64,000 nucleotides of DNA from Mycobacterium sp. ACS4331. Lineage in GTDB: Bacteria > Actinomycetota > Actinomycetes > Mycobacteriales > Mycobacteriaceae. Positions within the stretch are counted from its first letter, which is position 1. Every line of letters begins with the position of its first letter. The DNA is taken from positions 1-64,000 of the forward strand of contig NZ_LZHW01000096.1 in NCBI RefSeq assembly GCF_001667265.1, read 5' to 3'. Below are positions 35,083-43,754 of this stretch, in pieces. The notes beneath the pieces are model-generated. The model had not been told where the DNA came from, made no database searches, and saw nothing but the letters and a program-made list of their open reading frames with translations. A program made the translations under genes and the position numbers.

Positions 35083-35712
35083 ATGCCTGCCGCCACCGAC
35101 GAGAACCAACCGACGCTCAGCCGCCGTTCCCGGCAGAAGTCGGACCGCCGTTCCCAGCTTCTGGCCGCGGCCGAACGCCAGTTCGCCGAACGCGGATTCC
35201 TCGCCGTGCGCCTTGAGGACATCGGCGCGGCGGCCGATGTGAGCGGCCCCGCCATCTACCGCCACTTCCCCAACAAAGAGGCCCTGCTGGTCGAACTGCT
35301 CGATGAGATCAGCACCAGGCTTCTCACGGGCGGTCGGACTGTGGTCGATCAGGCTGGAGACGACCCCGTCGCCGCGCTGTATGCGCTCATCGACTTCCAT
35401 CTCGACTTCACCCTCGGCGAACCGGACCTGATCCGCATCCAGGATCGCGATCTGAGCCACCTGCCCGCACCCGCGCTCCGGCAGGTGCGACGCAGCCAGC
35501 GCCAGTACGTCGAGATCTGGGTGCGGGTGCTGCGGCGCCTGGATCCCAACCGCGACGAATCCGACACGCGGCTGATGGCCCACGCCGCGTTCGGCCTGAT
35601 GAACTCCACCCCGTACAGCACAAAGCCGGCCGGTGGAACACCGGCCGGCCTGCGCTCGCGATCTGTGCTGCGGGCGATGACCATCGCCGCGCTGCGCTCA
35701 GCCGAGAGTTAG
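35083..35712 (+). CDS. bkaR: TetR-family repressor of the branched-chain catabolic operon (BkaR-like)
   Basis: 209 residues. The N-terminal HTH spans about residues 20-65: SQLLAAAERQFAERGFLAVRLEDIGAAADVSGPAIYRHFPNKEALL (read in pieces: AERQFAERGFLAV, DIGAAADVSG, AIYRHFPNKEALL), the TetR signature. The C-terminal ligand domain is of the size seen in acyl-CoA-responsive TetRs. It is divergent from accD1 with the 16-bp-arm palindrome between them. It is at the place of Rv2506, described as BkaR, a repressor of the branched-chain amino acid operon. The inducer is probably an acyl-CoA of the pathway (inference). The stop overlaps the convergent small membrane protein gene by 4 bp. Confidence 0.88.
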   Translation: MPAATDENQPTLSRRSRQKSDRRSQLLAAAERQFAERGFLAVRLEDIGAAADVSGPAIYRHFPNKEALLVELLDEISTRLLTGGRTVVDQAGDDPVAALYALIDFHLDFTLGEPDLIRIQDRDLSHLPAPALRQVRRSQRQYVEIWVRVLRRLDPNRDESDTRLMAHAAFGLMNSTPYSTKPAGGTPAGLRSRSVLRAMTIAALRSAES

Positions 35713-35864
35713 TACCAGTACTTTCGACCGCCGACCGGACGGCCCACGGCTCCCAGAATCCACAGCACCGCACCGATGACCAGCAGGATGACGCCGATGG
35801 TCCACAGGATATTAATCTTCAACAGCAACCCAAGGATGAGCAGAATCGCTCCGAGGACAATCAT
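35709..35864 (-). CDS. Small membrane protein, DUF6131-like, 51 residues
   Basis: 51 residues translated from ATG 35864, with AAAGGGAG 6 bp upstream. Almost the whole chain is two hydrophobic helices: MIVLGAILLILGLLL, then a short polar turn (KIN), then ILWTIGVILLVIGAVLWILG, with a polar C-terminus ending GGRKYWY. This is the form of the tiny DUF6131-type membrane proteins frequent in mycobacteria; no function is known. It lies 52 bp downstream of another small membrane protein gene on the same strand. They probably share the SigF-like promoter at 36161-36184. It overlaps the TetR stop by 4 bp. Confidence 0.82.
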   Translation of the reverse strand: MIVLGAILLILGLLLKINILWTIGVILLVIGAVLWILGAVGRPVGGRKYWY

Positions 35865-35916
35865 GACAACTCCCTTTCATATGCCTTCAATGACCGAACA
35901 TGCTTGAAACTCTTGA

Positions 35917-36117
35917 CTATTGGCTGGGTTGTGGCAGTCTGCAGTCCTCGACTTTCGGGTTGGCTCCGGCATAGTTGAGCGGGCCGGCGACAACCGTGAG
36001 CGCGATCGTTCCCGCAGTGGCGCAGTTGGTTTCGGAGCTGTCGAAATAACCCCGCTGGAACGTGGCGAAAACCCCAATCAACAGCCAAACAACGGCGATC
36101 ACGGTGATAAGTCGCAT
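35917..36117 (-). CDS. Small single-helix membrane or secreted protein, 66 residues
   Basis: 66 residues from ATG 36117, chosen because GGAGGG is 5 bp upstream; an in-frame start 24 bp further upstream lacks this. The N-terminal helix MRLITVIAVVWLLIGVFATF is followed by an exported-looking segment with two Cys (ETNCATAG and EDCRLP) that could form a disulphide. Family is not recognised with certainty. It is transcribed with the 51-residue protein downstream and preceded by a good match to a SigF promoter. A stress or stationary-phase envelope role is inferred from that only. Confidence 0.75.
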   Translation of the reverse strand: MRLITVIAVVWLLIGVFATFQRGYFDSSETNCATAGTIALTVVAGPLNYAGANPKVEDCRLPQPSQ

Positions 36118-36160
36118 GTGTGCCCTCCATTCGCTCCGCACCGTCTGGCGGACAGAGGTT

Positions 36161-36184
36161 TACCCGACCGAAAGTCTCCCAAAC
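36161..36184 (-). promoter_or_regulatory. SigF-type promoter for the small membrane protein pair
   Basis: On the minus strand GTTT (36184-36181), 15 bases, then GGGTA (36165-36161), matching the mycobacterial SigF pattern GTTT-N15-17-GGGTA. It lies 43 bp upstream of the ATG at 36117. Confidence 0.65.
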
Positions 36185-36219
36185 ATCACAATTTCGTCAT
36201 GGTTTGCTGGCGGACGCGG

Positions 36220-38115
36220 TCAGGCCCCGTCTGGACCCGAAAACGCTGTTCCCAGCCAGTCCCGGATGGCCTCGGCGAGCCGGACGCGGTTCTCTCGTTT
36301 CGCGATCTCGTGTCCGTCGTCGTCGAACACGAGATAGCGGACGGGGTGCCCGCGGTCCTTGCACGCGGCATACATCTGCTCGGACTCGGTGACGGGGACG
36401 TTGGTGTCATGTGCACCGTGCACGAGCAGCAGTGGCGCGGTCAGCGCGTCGACCCGTTGCAGCGGCGACAACGCCTCGAGCAGATCACGGTCGCTGACCG
36501 GATGCCCGTACTTGGGCTGGGCCGCCGCCGCGATCCACGCTTCGGTGTTGCGATAGAAGCTGTTGAGATCGCTCATGCCGCACACGCTGATCCCGGCCGC
36601 GAACAGATCGGGGTGGAAGGTCAACGCGGCCAGCGTCAGGTAGCCGCCGTAGGACCACCCGGCACACGCCACGCGGCCGGGGCGAGCGTGTCCCCGCGCG
36701 ATCAGATGCCCCACGCAGTCGGCGACGTCGTCGATGGCCGCGAACCGCTTCTCGCGATCGTCGGCGTGCATGAAGGTCCGCCCGAACCCACCCGATCCGC
36801 GCACATTGGGGGCGAACACCGTGATCCCCGCGTCCAACAGCAGGGGGAACACCTCGCTGTACCCGGGGCGCGACTGGCCCTCCGGACCGCCGTGCAGATA
36901 GATCAGCGTCCCGGCGTCCGGCGCCCCCGCCGGCGGCGAGTACAGCCAACCCGTCAGCGTCAAGCCGTCGCGGGCGGTCACGGTCTCCAGCGTCGGCGCC
37001 TCGGCCAGCGGGCCCGACATCGGAACCCGGTCGACGGGCTCCCACTCCCAGGACCGGGTGTCGACGAGTTCGACAGTGCGTGGCTGCGAAGGGCTTTCGA
37101 CCGTCATCGCCACCATCGAACCGCCGGCGCTGATCGACAACTCGCTGGCCACCAGTCCCGGCAGCGGAATCATCCGACTCATCGTCCGATCGGTGTACTG
37201 CATGATCTGCAACTCGCTGCAGCCGTGGATGTTCCACAGTATGGCCACGGTGGACAGGTCGTCGCTGATGACGAACTCGTCCAACTCGACGCCCTCGCGT
37301 TCGGCCACCACCTGATAGGTGACCCCGTCCTCGGTCACCGTGACCTCGAGCAGCCTGGCGTGGTCGGCACCGTTGTCACTGCGGATCAGCGCACGCACGA
37401 AACCCGCTGTGCTGCCCGGTCCATACTCCTTGGCCGGGTGGTAGAGCTTGGTGGACTCACCCTCCGGCCCGTACCTCAGACGGCGCGGATGATGGTCGTC
37501 GAGGATCACGCCCGCATCCGTCGTGGAGCCGGGATCGTAGGGCAGCAGCGCGATCTCGGTGAACCCGTGCAGCATCAGGAGTTCCCGATAACCCCGCGGA
37601 CCGACGCGGATCAGGGACGCTCCGGCCCATGCGTCCACCAGCCGCCCCGCCGATCGGCGGTCCAGAATCACCCGGTCGCCGCTGGCCGGGTCGATCAGAC
37701 AGGACTGCCCGACGCCGTCATCACCGGTCAGGATCGCCGCCACCGAGGTGCCGTCCCAGCCGACGAGTTCCGCGGTGCCATCGGTGCTGTGCGGGTCCTG
37801 CGAGCCCAACGCGTCGATCCGCCGCGCGGCACGATCGTCGGGGTCGGTGGTCACCACCCAGATCTGCGTGCGCGAACCACCTTCGGGGGCCACCTCGCAT
37901 GCCAGCCAGTGACCGTCGGCGGAGTGCATGACGCGGGTGACCGGGCCCTCGACCGGAAGCTCGACGTCGCGGGACGACGACGCGCGCCAGCCGCGCAGGA
38001 ACCGTTGTACGGCCCGCGGGTAACCCCCGTCGTCGACGATGTGGGCGAACGCCGTGGCGTCGGGGGACAACGACGGACCGTAGATCGCGCGCACATGGCG
38101 CACCTGCGGTCCCAC
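36220..38115 (-). CDS. S9-family prolyl oligopeptidase-like serine peptidase
   Basis: 631 residues from GTG 38115, chosen because GAGGAGG lies 7 bp upstream and longer frames would invade the divergent gene's leader. The N-terminal 370 residues are repetitive beta segments (SADGHW, DDLSTVAILW), consistent with the beta-propeller of S9 peptidases. The C-terminal alpha/beta-hydrolase has Ser near 488 in GWSYGGY, Asp near 568 in VHGAHDTNVP and His near 601 in DDDGHE. HGGPEGQSRPGY and NVRGSGGFGR are S9 hallmarks. It would cleave short proline-containing or other peptides in the cytoplasm; no signal peptide is seen. Confidence 0.92.
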   Translation of the reverse strand: MGPQVRHVRAIYGPSLSPDATAFAHIVDDGGYPRAVQRFLRGWRASSSRDVELPVEGPVTRVMHSADGHWLACEVAPEGGSRTQIWVVTTDPDDRAARRIDALGSQDPHSTDGTAELVGWDGTSVAAILTGDDGVGQSCLIDPASGDRVILDRRSAGRLVDAWAGASLIRVGPRGYRELLMLHGFTEIALLPYDPGSTTDAGVILDDHHPRRLRYGPEGESTKLYHPAKEYGPGSTAGFVRALIRSDNGADHARLLEVTVTEDGVTYQVVAEREGVELDEFVISDDLSTVAILWNIHGCSELQIMQYTDRTMSRMIPLPGLVASELSISAGGSMVAMTVESPSQPRTVELVDTRSWEWEPVDRVPMSGPLAEAPTLETVTARDGLTLTGWLYSPPAGAPDAGTLIYLHGGPEGQSRPGYSEVFPLLLDAGITVFAPNVRGSGGFGRTFMHADDREKRFAAIDDVADCVGHLIARGHARPGRVACAGWSYGGYLTLAALTFHPDLFAAGISVCGMSDLNSFYRNTEAWIAAAAQPKYGHPVSDRDLLEALSPLQRVDALTAPLLLVHGAHDTNVPVTESEQMYAACKDRGHPVRYLVFDDDGHEIAKRENRVRLAEAIRDWLGTAFSGPDGA

Positions 38116-38271
38116 AGTCAATCCTCCTCGCCACGGCCCTTCGCAGGCTACCCACGATGTGGTGGTCGCCGGCAACCGCTCGTGCCCTTCGTGCTTTGTC
38201 ACATAGGCTAATTCCGCCTTGCCGACCGGCAGTCTCCGGTCCGCAGGTAGCCTGCAAGACATGAGGTGGTC

Positions 38272-39027
38272 ATGAGCGATCCCCAGTGGCCCCAGGGTCC
38301 CGATCCGAACCGGTCGGGTTGGTCGCCGCCAACCGAACCCCTGGGCGACCGGAACGCCGGGTATCCCGATCCGGCGTACGCCGGGCAGTTCAGCTACCCG
38401 AGCTACACGCCGCCCCCCGGCCAGGACGCAACCCGTCAACTGCCGCCCCACTGGACCCAGACCCAGTACCAGGCCCCCGGCCAGGACCAGGCCCAGTTGC
38501 CGCCCGAACCGCCGCGGTCACCGCGTTGGCTGTGGTTGCTCGCGGGCGCCGCGGTGCTGTTGGTCATCGGTCTCGTGGTGGCGCTGGTGATCGCGAACGG
38601 AGCCTCCAAAGAGGACTCCGCGGTGACTCCCCTGCCGACCATGCCTGTTCCGACCGCCACCGCGCCGACCACCACGACGCGGACCCCGCCCCGGACGGCG
38701 ACATCGGTTCCCCCCGTCCCCACCGCGCCGACGGAGTCGCCGACCACCACCGCGACCGGGCCGACGCAGACTGTGGTCTACACCGTGACCGGCGAGGGAC
38801 GCGCGATCAGCATCACCTACGTCGACTCCGGCGGGATTCTGCAGATGGAGTTCAACGTCGTCCTGCCGTGGACCAAAGAGGTGACGTTGTCGCCGCCCGC
38901 GTCGACCGCGGCCAGTGTCACGATTCTCAATGTCGGCCGCGATGTCACGTGCACCGTGACGGTGGACGGCGAGGCGGTCCGGGAGCGGACAGGTTCGGGC
39001 CTGACGATCTGTGCTGCCGCGGGTTAG
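38272..39027 (+). CDS. Proline-rich membrane protein with MmpS-like C-terminal domain (Rv2507 type)
   Basis: 251 residues from ATG 38272, with GAGGTGG directly upstream. Residues 1-80 are Pro/Gln/Gly-rich and presumably cytoplasmic. One transmembrane helix follows at about 84-108 (LWLLAGAAVLLVIGLVVALVIA). Then comes a Thr/Pro linker and a roughly 85-residue beta-rich outer domain (VVYTVTGEGRAISITYVDSGG ... VTCTVTVDGEAV) resembling MmpS accessory proteins of MmpL transporters. No MmpL gene is near. The two Cys (VTCTV and TICAAAG) could pair. The stop overlaps the convergent MFS stop. Confidence 0.8.
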   Translation: MSDPQWPQGPDPNRSGWSPPTEPLGDRNAGYPDPAYAGQFSYPSYTPPPGQDATRQLPPHWTQTQYQAPGQDQAQLPPEPPRSPRWLWLLAGAAVLLVIGLVVALVIANGASKEDSAVTPLPTMPVPTATAPTTTTRTPPRTATSVPPVPTAPTESPTTTATGPTQTVVYTVTGEGRAISITYVDSGGILQMEFNVVLPWTKEVTLSPPASTAASVTILNVGRDVTCTVTVDGEAVRERTGSGLTICAAAG

Positions 39028-40340
39028 TTCCCCACCCCGTGCCGCTGGTGCGGGGCCCGCACCACCAGCATTGCGCCCAGGCCCGCGACCAGCACCACCA
39101 GGATTCCACCCAAGCCCGCACGGTCGGCGCTGAACACGTCGACGAACAGGAAGAACAGCCAGGGCGCCAGGAATGAGACCGCCCTGCCGGTCATCGTGTA
39201 GAGGCCGAATGCCACGCCCTCGCGTCCGTCGGTCGTCAGGCGCAGCAGCAGCGTCCGCGCCGACGCCTGGGTGGGCCCCAGGAACAGGCACAGCATCAGT
39301 CCGCAGATCCAGAACGCGGTGGGCCCCGACAACGACAACAGCGCCAGACCGACGACGATCATGGCCGTCAGCGACCCCACGATGACGGGCTTGGACCCGA
39401 TCCGGTCATCGACCAGCCCGCCGAGCACCGCACCGAGCCCGGCCACGATGCAGGCCACCACTCCGAACATCAGAACGTCGGCCTGCGAGATGCCGTACAC
39501 CGACACCCCGAGCACCGCGCCGAACGTGAACACTCCGGTCAGTCCGTCCCGGAAGATCGCGCTGGCCGCCAGGTAGTAGACCAGGTTGCGGTCGCGGCGC
39601 CACTCGGCGACCAGGTCAGCCCACACCCGCCGGTAGGCCCCGAGCACGCTCACCGGGACATGCGGTGCCGCGTCGGAGGGGGTGAGGTGATGCGCGGTGA
39701 ACAGCAGCGGCAGTGCGAACAATGCGAACCAGACCGCCGCGACCACCATCACCAACCGGGTGTTGGCACCGTCGTCGGCCGGAATCCCCAGCAGGCCACG
39801 TGTCGGTCCGTCGCCCATGATGAAGCCGACGTACACCAGCAGCAGCAACAGCACACTGCCGAGAAAGCCTGCGCCCGAGCCCAATCCGGAGATCCGACCC
39901 GATGTCGCCGGTGTCGCCAGCTGCCGCAGCATCGCGTTGTACGGCACGCCGGCGAGATCTCCGCACGCGGCCGTGGCCGCCAGCAGCACCAGACCCGCGA
40001 ACAGGTAGCGGGGGTCGTCGCGGATCAGGCTCATGGCCGCGGTGAGCACCACCGCCAGACCCGTCAGGATGGTCAGCGCCCGCCGTCGGCGCTGCGGGGC
40101 CTGCACCCACACCCCGATCACCGGCGCCAAGGCGGCAACGGTCAGCCCCGCGACGGTGAGGGCGCGGCCGAGCCAACTCGTCGGCGAAGCCCCGCCCGGC
40201 GTGCCCTCGCCGACCGATTCGGTGAGGTAGACGGAGAACACGAACGTCACGACGATCGCGTTGAGGCCCACGAAACCGCAGTCCCACAGCGCCCACGCGG
40301 CGATCCGGGATCTGCGCACGCCGGTCGGCGCCTCAGTCAT
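39024..40340 (-). CDS. MFS transporter, UMF1/Atg22-like
   Basis: 438 residues from ATG 40340 (MTEAPTGVRRSRIAAWALWDCGFVGLNAIVV). About 12 hydrophobic helices are present. The opening WALWDCGFVGLNAIVVTFVFSVYL and the NAMLRQLATPATSGRISGLGSGAGFLGSVLLLL segment (loop with Asn-Ala-Met and Ser-Gly-Arg-Ile-Ser) are typical of the UMF1 group. The substrate is unknown. It is homologous in position to Rv2508c. It converges on the MmpS-like gene with a 4-bp stop overlap and is divergent from cmrA across 42 bp, so both promoters must lie in or next to that gap. Confidence 0.88.
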   Translation of the reverse strand: MTEAPTGVRRSRIAAWALWDCGFVGLNAIVVTFVFSVYLTESVGEGTPGGASPTSWLGRALTVAGLTVAALAPVIGVWVQAPQRRRRALTILTGLAVVLTAAMSLIRDDPRYLFAGLVLLAATAACGDLAGVPYNAMLRQLATPATSGRISGLGSGAGFLGSVLLLLLVYVGFIMGDGPTRGLLGIPADDGANTRLVMVVAAVWFALFALPLLFTAHHLTPSDAAPHVPVSVLGAYRRVWADLVAEWRRDRNLVYYLAASAIFRDGLTGVFTFGAVLGVSVYGISQADVLMFGVVACIVAGLGAVLGGLVDDRIGSKPVIVGSLTAMIVVGLALLSLSGPTAFWICGLMLCLFLGPTQASARTLLLRLTTDGREGVAFGLYTMTGRAVSFLAPWLFFLFVDVFSADRAGLGGILVVLVAGLGAMLVVRAPHQRHGVGN

Positions 40341-40382
40341 GCCCGGCACTCTATCCAGTCCGGCCTTGTCTACGATTGCCGC

Positions 40383-41189
40383 ATGCCTGTACCCCCACCA
40401 AGTCCGGATGCTCGCGCCGTCGTCACGGGCGCATCGCAGGGCATCGGCGAGGCCCTGGCCACCGAACTCGCCGCACGCGGCCACAGCCTGATCGTGACGG
40501 CCCGCCGCGGCGACGTGCTGACTGGACTGGCCGAGCGCCTCACCGAGCGTTACGGCGTCACCGTCGAGGTTCGCGCCGTCGACCTGACCGACGCCGCCGG
40601 ACGCGACGCGCTGGCCGAAGAATTGGCGAGCCGACCCATCTCGATCCTGTGCAACAACGCGGGCACGGCCACCTTCGGGCCCGTCGCCAAGCTGGATCCC
40701 GCCGTCGAGAAGGCGCAGGTCCAACTGAATGCGATTGCGGTGCATGATCTTACGCTCGCGGTGCTGCCGGGCATGATCGAGCGGGGCGCGGGCGGCATCC
40801 TGATCTCGGGGTCCGCGGCAGGCAATTCGCCGATTCCGAACAACGCGACGTATGCCGCCAGCAAGGCGTTCGCCAACACCTTCAGCGAGTCACTGCGCGG
40901 CGAGGTCAAGCAGCATGGCGTGCATGTCACGCTGCTGGCGCCCGGGCCGGTGCGCACCGAATTGCCCGACGAGTCCGAACGCTCCCTGGTGGAGAAGCTG
41001 ATTCCGGACTTCCTCTGGATCAACACCGAATACACCGCCCGGGTGTCGCTCGACGCGCTCGAGCACAACCGGATGCGCGTCGTCCCGGGTCTGACGTCCA
41101 AGGCCATGTCGGTGGCCAGCGGGTACGCCCCGCGGGCCATCGTCGCCCCGATCGTCGGTGCGGTCTACAAGAAGCTCGGCGGCGACTGA
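40383..41189 (+). CDS. cmrA: Mycolate reductase CmrA (short-chain dehydrogenase)
   Basis: 268 residues. SDR landmarks: cofactor loop TGASQGIG at residues 16-23, CNNAG near 91, the catalytic Ser region ISGSAAG, and YAASK with catalytic Tyr and Lys. It reduces the beta-keto mycolate made by the Pks13 condensation to the mature beta-hydroxy mycolate, an outer-membrane lipid step known for Rv2509 and its M. smegmatis and Corynebacterium counterparts. It is divergent from the MFS gene; only 42 bp separate the two starts. The HerA-like gene converges on it with 18 bp between. Confidence 0.93.
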   Translation: MPVPPPSPDARAVVTGASQGIGEALATELAARGHSLIVTARRGDVLTGLAERLTERYGVTVEVRAVDLTDAAGRDALAEELASRPISILCNNAGTATFGPVAKLDPAVEKAQVQLNAIAVHDLTLAVLPGMIERGAGGILISGSAAGNSPIPNNATYAASKAFANTFSESLRGEVKQHGVHVTLLAPGPVRTELPDESERSLVEKLIPDFLWINTEYTARVSLDALEHNRMRVVPGLTSKAMSVASGYAPRAIVAPIVGAVYKKLGGD

Positions 41190-41207
41190 GCGACTTCGGC
41201 CCGGCCT

Positions 41208-42791
41208 TCACCGCCGCCGGCGGCGACCCGTCCCGAAGATGCTGCGGGTGATCTCGCGGCCGATCACCGTGCCCGCCGAACGCATCGCGCTCTTGAACGC
41301 CGGGCTCTCCATCATCTTGTCGAAGAAGCCCGGCTCCGGCGGAGCCGCGGGCGCGGGCATCGGGGGGATGTCGATCCCGGTCGGCACGGGCGGCAGTTCG
41401 TCCTTCTCCGGCGGCGGGGCCAACGCGGCCGACAGCCGCTCGTAGGCCGAATCCCGGTCGATGGTCTGGCCGTACTCGGCCTGCAGTGGGCTGGCCTTGG
41501 CGGCGGCCGCGATGGCCTCCGGGCCGATCGTGTCCATCAGTGACCGCGGTGCACGCATCCGTGTCCAGGCCACGGGCGTCGGAGCCCCCCGTTCCGAGAG
41601 CACCGTGACGACGGCCTCGCCGATGCCCAACGAGGTCAGCGCCGACTCCAGGTCGTACACCTTGGTCTTGGGGTAGGTCCGCACGGTCTTCGACAACGCC
41701 TTCTGGTCGTCGGGGGTGAAGGCGCGCAGCGCATGCTGGATCCGGGCGCCGAGCTGGGACAGCACGTCGTTCGGGATGTCGGTGGGAAGCTGCGTGCAGA
41801 AGAACACCCCGACGCCCTTGGACCGGATCAGCTTGACGGTCTGCTCCACCTGCTCCAGGAACGCCTTGGACGCGTCGTTGAACAGCAGGTGCGCCTCGTC
41901 GAAGAAGAACACCAGTTTGGGCTTGTCGAGGTCGCCGACTTCGGGCAGGTAGGTGAACAGGTCGGCCAGCACCCACATCAGGAAGGTCGAGAACATCACC
42001 GGACGGGCGGCCTGAGCCCCCAGTTCCAGCAGCGTGATGACGCCCCGGCCCTGCGCGTCGACACGCATCAGGTCGTCGGGGTTGAGCTCCGGCTCACCGA
42101 AAAAGGTGTCGGCGCCCTCAGCCTCGAGGTTGATCAGCGCCCGCAGAATCACGCCGGCTGTGGTGGTCGACACCGCACCCAGCGCCTTCAACTCCGGCTT
42201 GCCCTCGTCGCTGGTCAGATACTGGATCACCGATCGCAGATCCTTGAGGTCCAGCAGCGGCAGCCCCTTCTGGTCGGCCCAGTGGAAGATCAGGCCGAGC
42301 GTGGACTCCTGAGTCTGGTTGAGGCCCAACACCTTCGACAGCAGGATGGGCCCAAAGCTGGTGATCGTCGCGCGCACCGGAACGCCGATGCCATCGGTGC
42401 CCAACGACAGGAACTCCACCGGGAAGCCCGTGGGTGTCCACTCGTCGGCGGTGTCGGCGGCACGCTGCGTGGTGTTGTCGTTGGACACACCGGGCTTCGA
42501 CAGCCCCGACAGGTCACCCTTGACGTCGGCCATCAGCACCGGAACGCCCGCGGCCGACAACTGCTCGGCAAGCACCTGCAGGGACTTGGTCTTACCTGTG
42601 CCCGTCGCGCCCGCCACCAGGCCGTGGCGGTTGACCGTCTTGAGCGGGATGCGCACCCGGGCCTTGGGGTCCACCACCCCGTCGACGACGACGGAGCCCA
42701 ACTCGAGGGCCGGACCGTCCACCGCATAGCCGCCGGCGATGTGCTGTGCGGGGGTCATCGCCGATCCGGTGCCGGTGGTTTCAGAGCTCAC
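41208..42791 (-). CDS. HerA-like P-loop ATPase (DUF853; Rv2510c type)
   Basis: 527 residues from GTG 42791, chosen because AGAGGA lies about 9 bp upstream; ATGs at 42758 and 42818 are alternatives. Walker A GATGTGKT is at residues 61-68, Walker B VFFFDEAHLLF near 297, and the sensor region GVFFCTQLPTDIPNDVLSQLG follows. This is the HerA/DUF853 arrangement of FtsK-HerA superfamily ATPases. The C-terminus ends in an Arg run after a Pro-rich linker (PPPEKDELPPVP). A DNA-processing or translocating role is only inferred. It is divergent from orn across 142 bp and convergent with cmrA. Confidence 0.88.
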   Translation of the reverse strand: MSSETTGTGSAMTPAQHIAGGYAVDGPALELGSVVVDGVVDPKARVRIPLKTVNRHGLVAGATGTGKTKSLQVLAEQLSAAGVPVLMADVKGDLSGLSKPGVSNDNTTQRAADTADEWTPTGFPVEFLSLGTDGIGVPVRATITSFGPILLSKVLGLNQTQESTLGLIFHWADQKGLPLLDLKDLRSVIQYLTSDEGKPELKALGAVSTTTAGVILRALINLEAEGADTFFGEPELNPDDLMRVDAQGRGVITLLELGAQAARPVMFSTFLMWVLADLFTYLPEVGDLDKPKLVFFFDEAHLLFNDASKAFLEQVEQTVKLIRSKGVGVFFCTQLPTDIPNDVLSQLGARIQHALRAFTPDDQKALSKTVRTYPKTKVYDLESALTSLGIGEAVVTVLSERGAPTPVAWTRMRAPRSLMDTIGPEAIAAAAKASPLQAEYGQTIDRDSAYERLSAALAPPPEKDELPPVPTGIDIPPMPAPAAPPEPGFFDKMMESPAFKSAMRSAGTVIGREITRSIFGTGRRRRR

Positions 42792-42933
42792 AGCCGAGGT
42801 CCTCTCGCCCAGTGTCATTGCCAGTGTGCGCGGTGCAGCAATGCACGACCTTACTTGCCCGACTCCCGCTTGGGTCGCCCGCAGCGGTGGGGTGCTGCGA
42901 GAACAGGTTGAAGTGCGCCTACTGTGGAACGCT

Positions 42934-43569
42934 GTGCGCGATGAATTGGTGTGGATCGACTGCGAGATGACGGGCCTCGACCTGGGGTCTGACCGGTTGA
43001 TCGAGATTGCTGTGCTGGTCACCGATGCCGAACTCAACGTTCTGGGCGACGGCATCGACGTGGTGATCCACGCCGAGGACGCCGCATTGGCCGGGATGAT
43101 CGACGTGGTCAAGAAGATGCACGCCCGATCCGGTCTGACCGACGAGGTCAGGGCCTCCACGGTGGACGTCCCCACCGCCGAGAAGATGGTGCTCGACTAC
43201 ATCAAACAGCACGTCAAGCAGCCCAAGACGGCGCCGCTGTGCGGGAACTCGATCGCCACCGACCGCGGTTTCCTCGCGCGCGACATGCCCACGCTCGACG
43301 ACTACCTGCACTACCGGATGATCGACGTCAGTTCGATCAAGGAACTGTGCCGCCGCTGGTATCCGCGGATCTACTTCGGCCAGCCGGAGAAGGGTCTCGC
43401 GCACCGCGCCCTGGCCGACATCCACGAGTCGATCCGCGAACTGAAGTACTACCGTGCGACCGCCTTCGTACCCCAGCCCGGGCCCGCCACCAGCGATATC
43501 GCGGCGGTTGCGGCCGAGCTCGGCCCGCCGACGGACACCGATTCGGTTCCAGAGCCTCCGACCGGTTAA
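42934..43569 (+). CDS. orn: Oligoribonuclease
   Basis: 211 residues from GTG 42934. The start is fixed by the conserved opening DELVWIDCEMTGLD, which in M. tuberculosis Orn follows the initiator almost directly. DEDDh exonuclease residues: Asp9 and Glu11 in WIDCEMTG, Asp in SIATDRGF, and His/Asp in HRALADIHES. It degrades 2-5-nt RNA and pGpG at the end of mRNA and c-di-GMP turnover. TACTGT (42920-42925) lies 8 bp before the GTG with no ribosome site between, so a near-leaderless transcript is plausible. tRNA-His follows 43 bp downstream. Confidence 0.95.
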   Translation: MRDELVWIDCEMTGLDLGSDRLIEIAVLVTDAELNVLGDGIDVVIHAEDAALAGMIDVVKKMHARSGLTDEVRASTVDVPTAEKMVLDYIKQHVKQPKTAPLCGNSIATDRGFLARDMPTLDDYLHYRMIDVSSIKELCRRWYPRIYFGQPEKGLAHRALADIHESIRELKYYRATAFVPQPGPATSDIAAVAAELGPPTDTDSVPEPPTG

Positions 43570-43612
43570 GATCGACCACGCTGCCCAGTCCGGTTCGCCG
43601 GAAAGCAGCAAT

Positions 43613-43686
43613 GGTGGCTGTAGTTCAGTTGGTAGAGCACCAGGTTGTGATCCTGGCTGTCGCGGGTTCGAGTCCCGTCAGCCACC
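43613..43686 (+). tRNA. tRNA-His(GTG)
   Basis: The cloverleaf has acceptor GTGGCTG/CAGCCAC with the histidine-specific extra G at 43613 facing C73 at 43686. Anticodon loop TTGTGAT gives anticodon GTG, and the T arm is GCGGG-TTCGAGT-CCCGT. CCA is encoded at 43687-43689. It lies just downstream of orn, as in other mycobacteria. Confidence 0.96.
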
Positions 43687-43698
43687 CCAACTGATGAC

Positions 43699-43732
43699 GG
43701 TGCCCCCACATGCGCAAGCAGGTGGGGGCACC
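43699..43732. terminator. Bidirectional terminator between tRNA-His and the LuxR gene
   Basis: GGTGCCCCCAC and GTGGGGGCACC form a perfect 11-bp stem with a 12-base loop, followed on the plus strand by TTCTCTT. It lies 12 bp after the tRNA and 22 bp before the stop of the convergent regulator gene, so it can serve both. Confidence 0.8.
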
Positions 43733-43754
43733 TTCTCTTGGGCCCATGTCCGAT

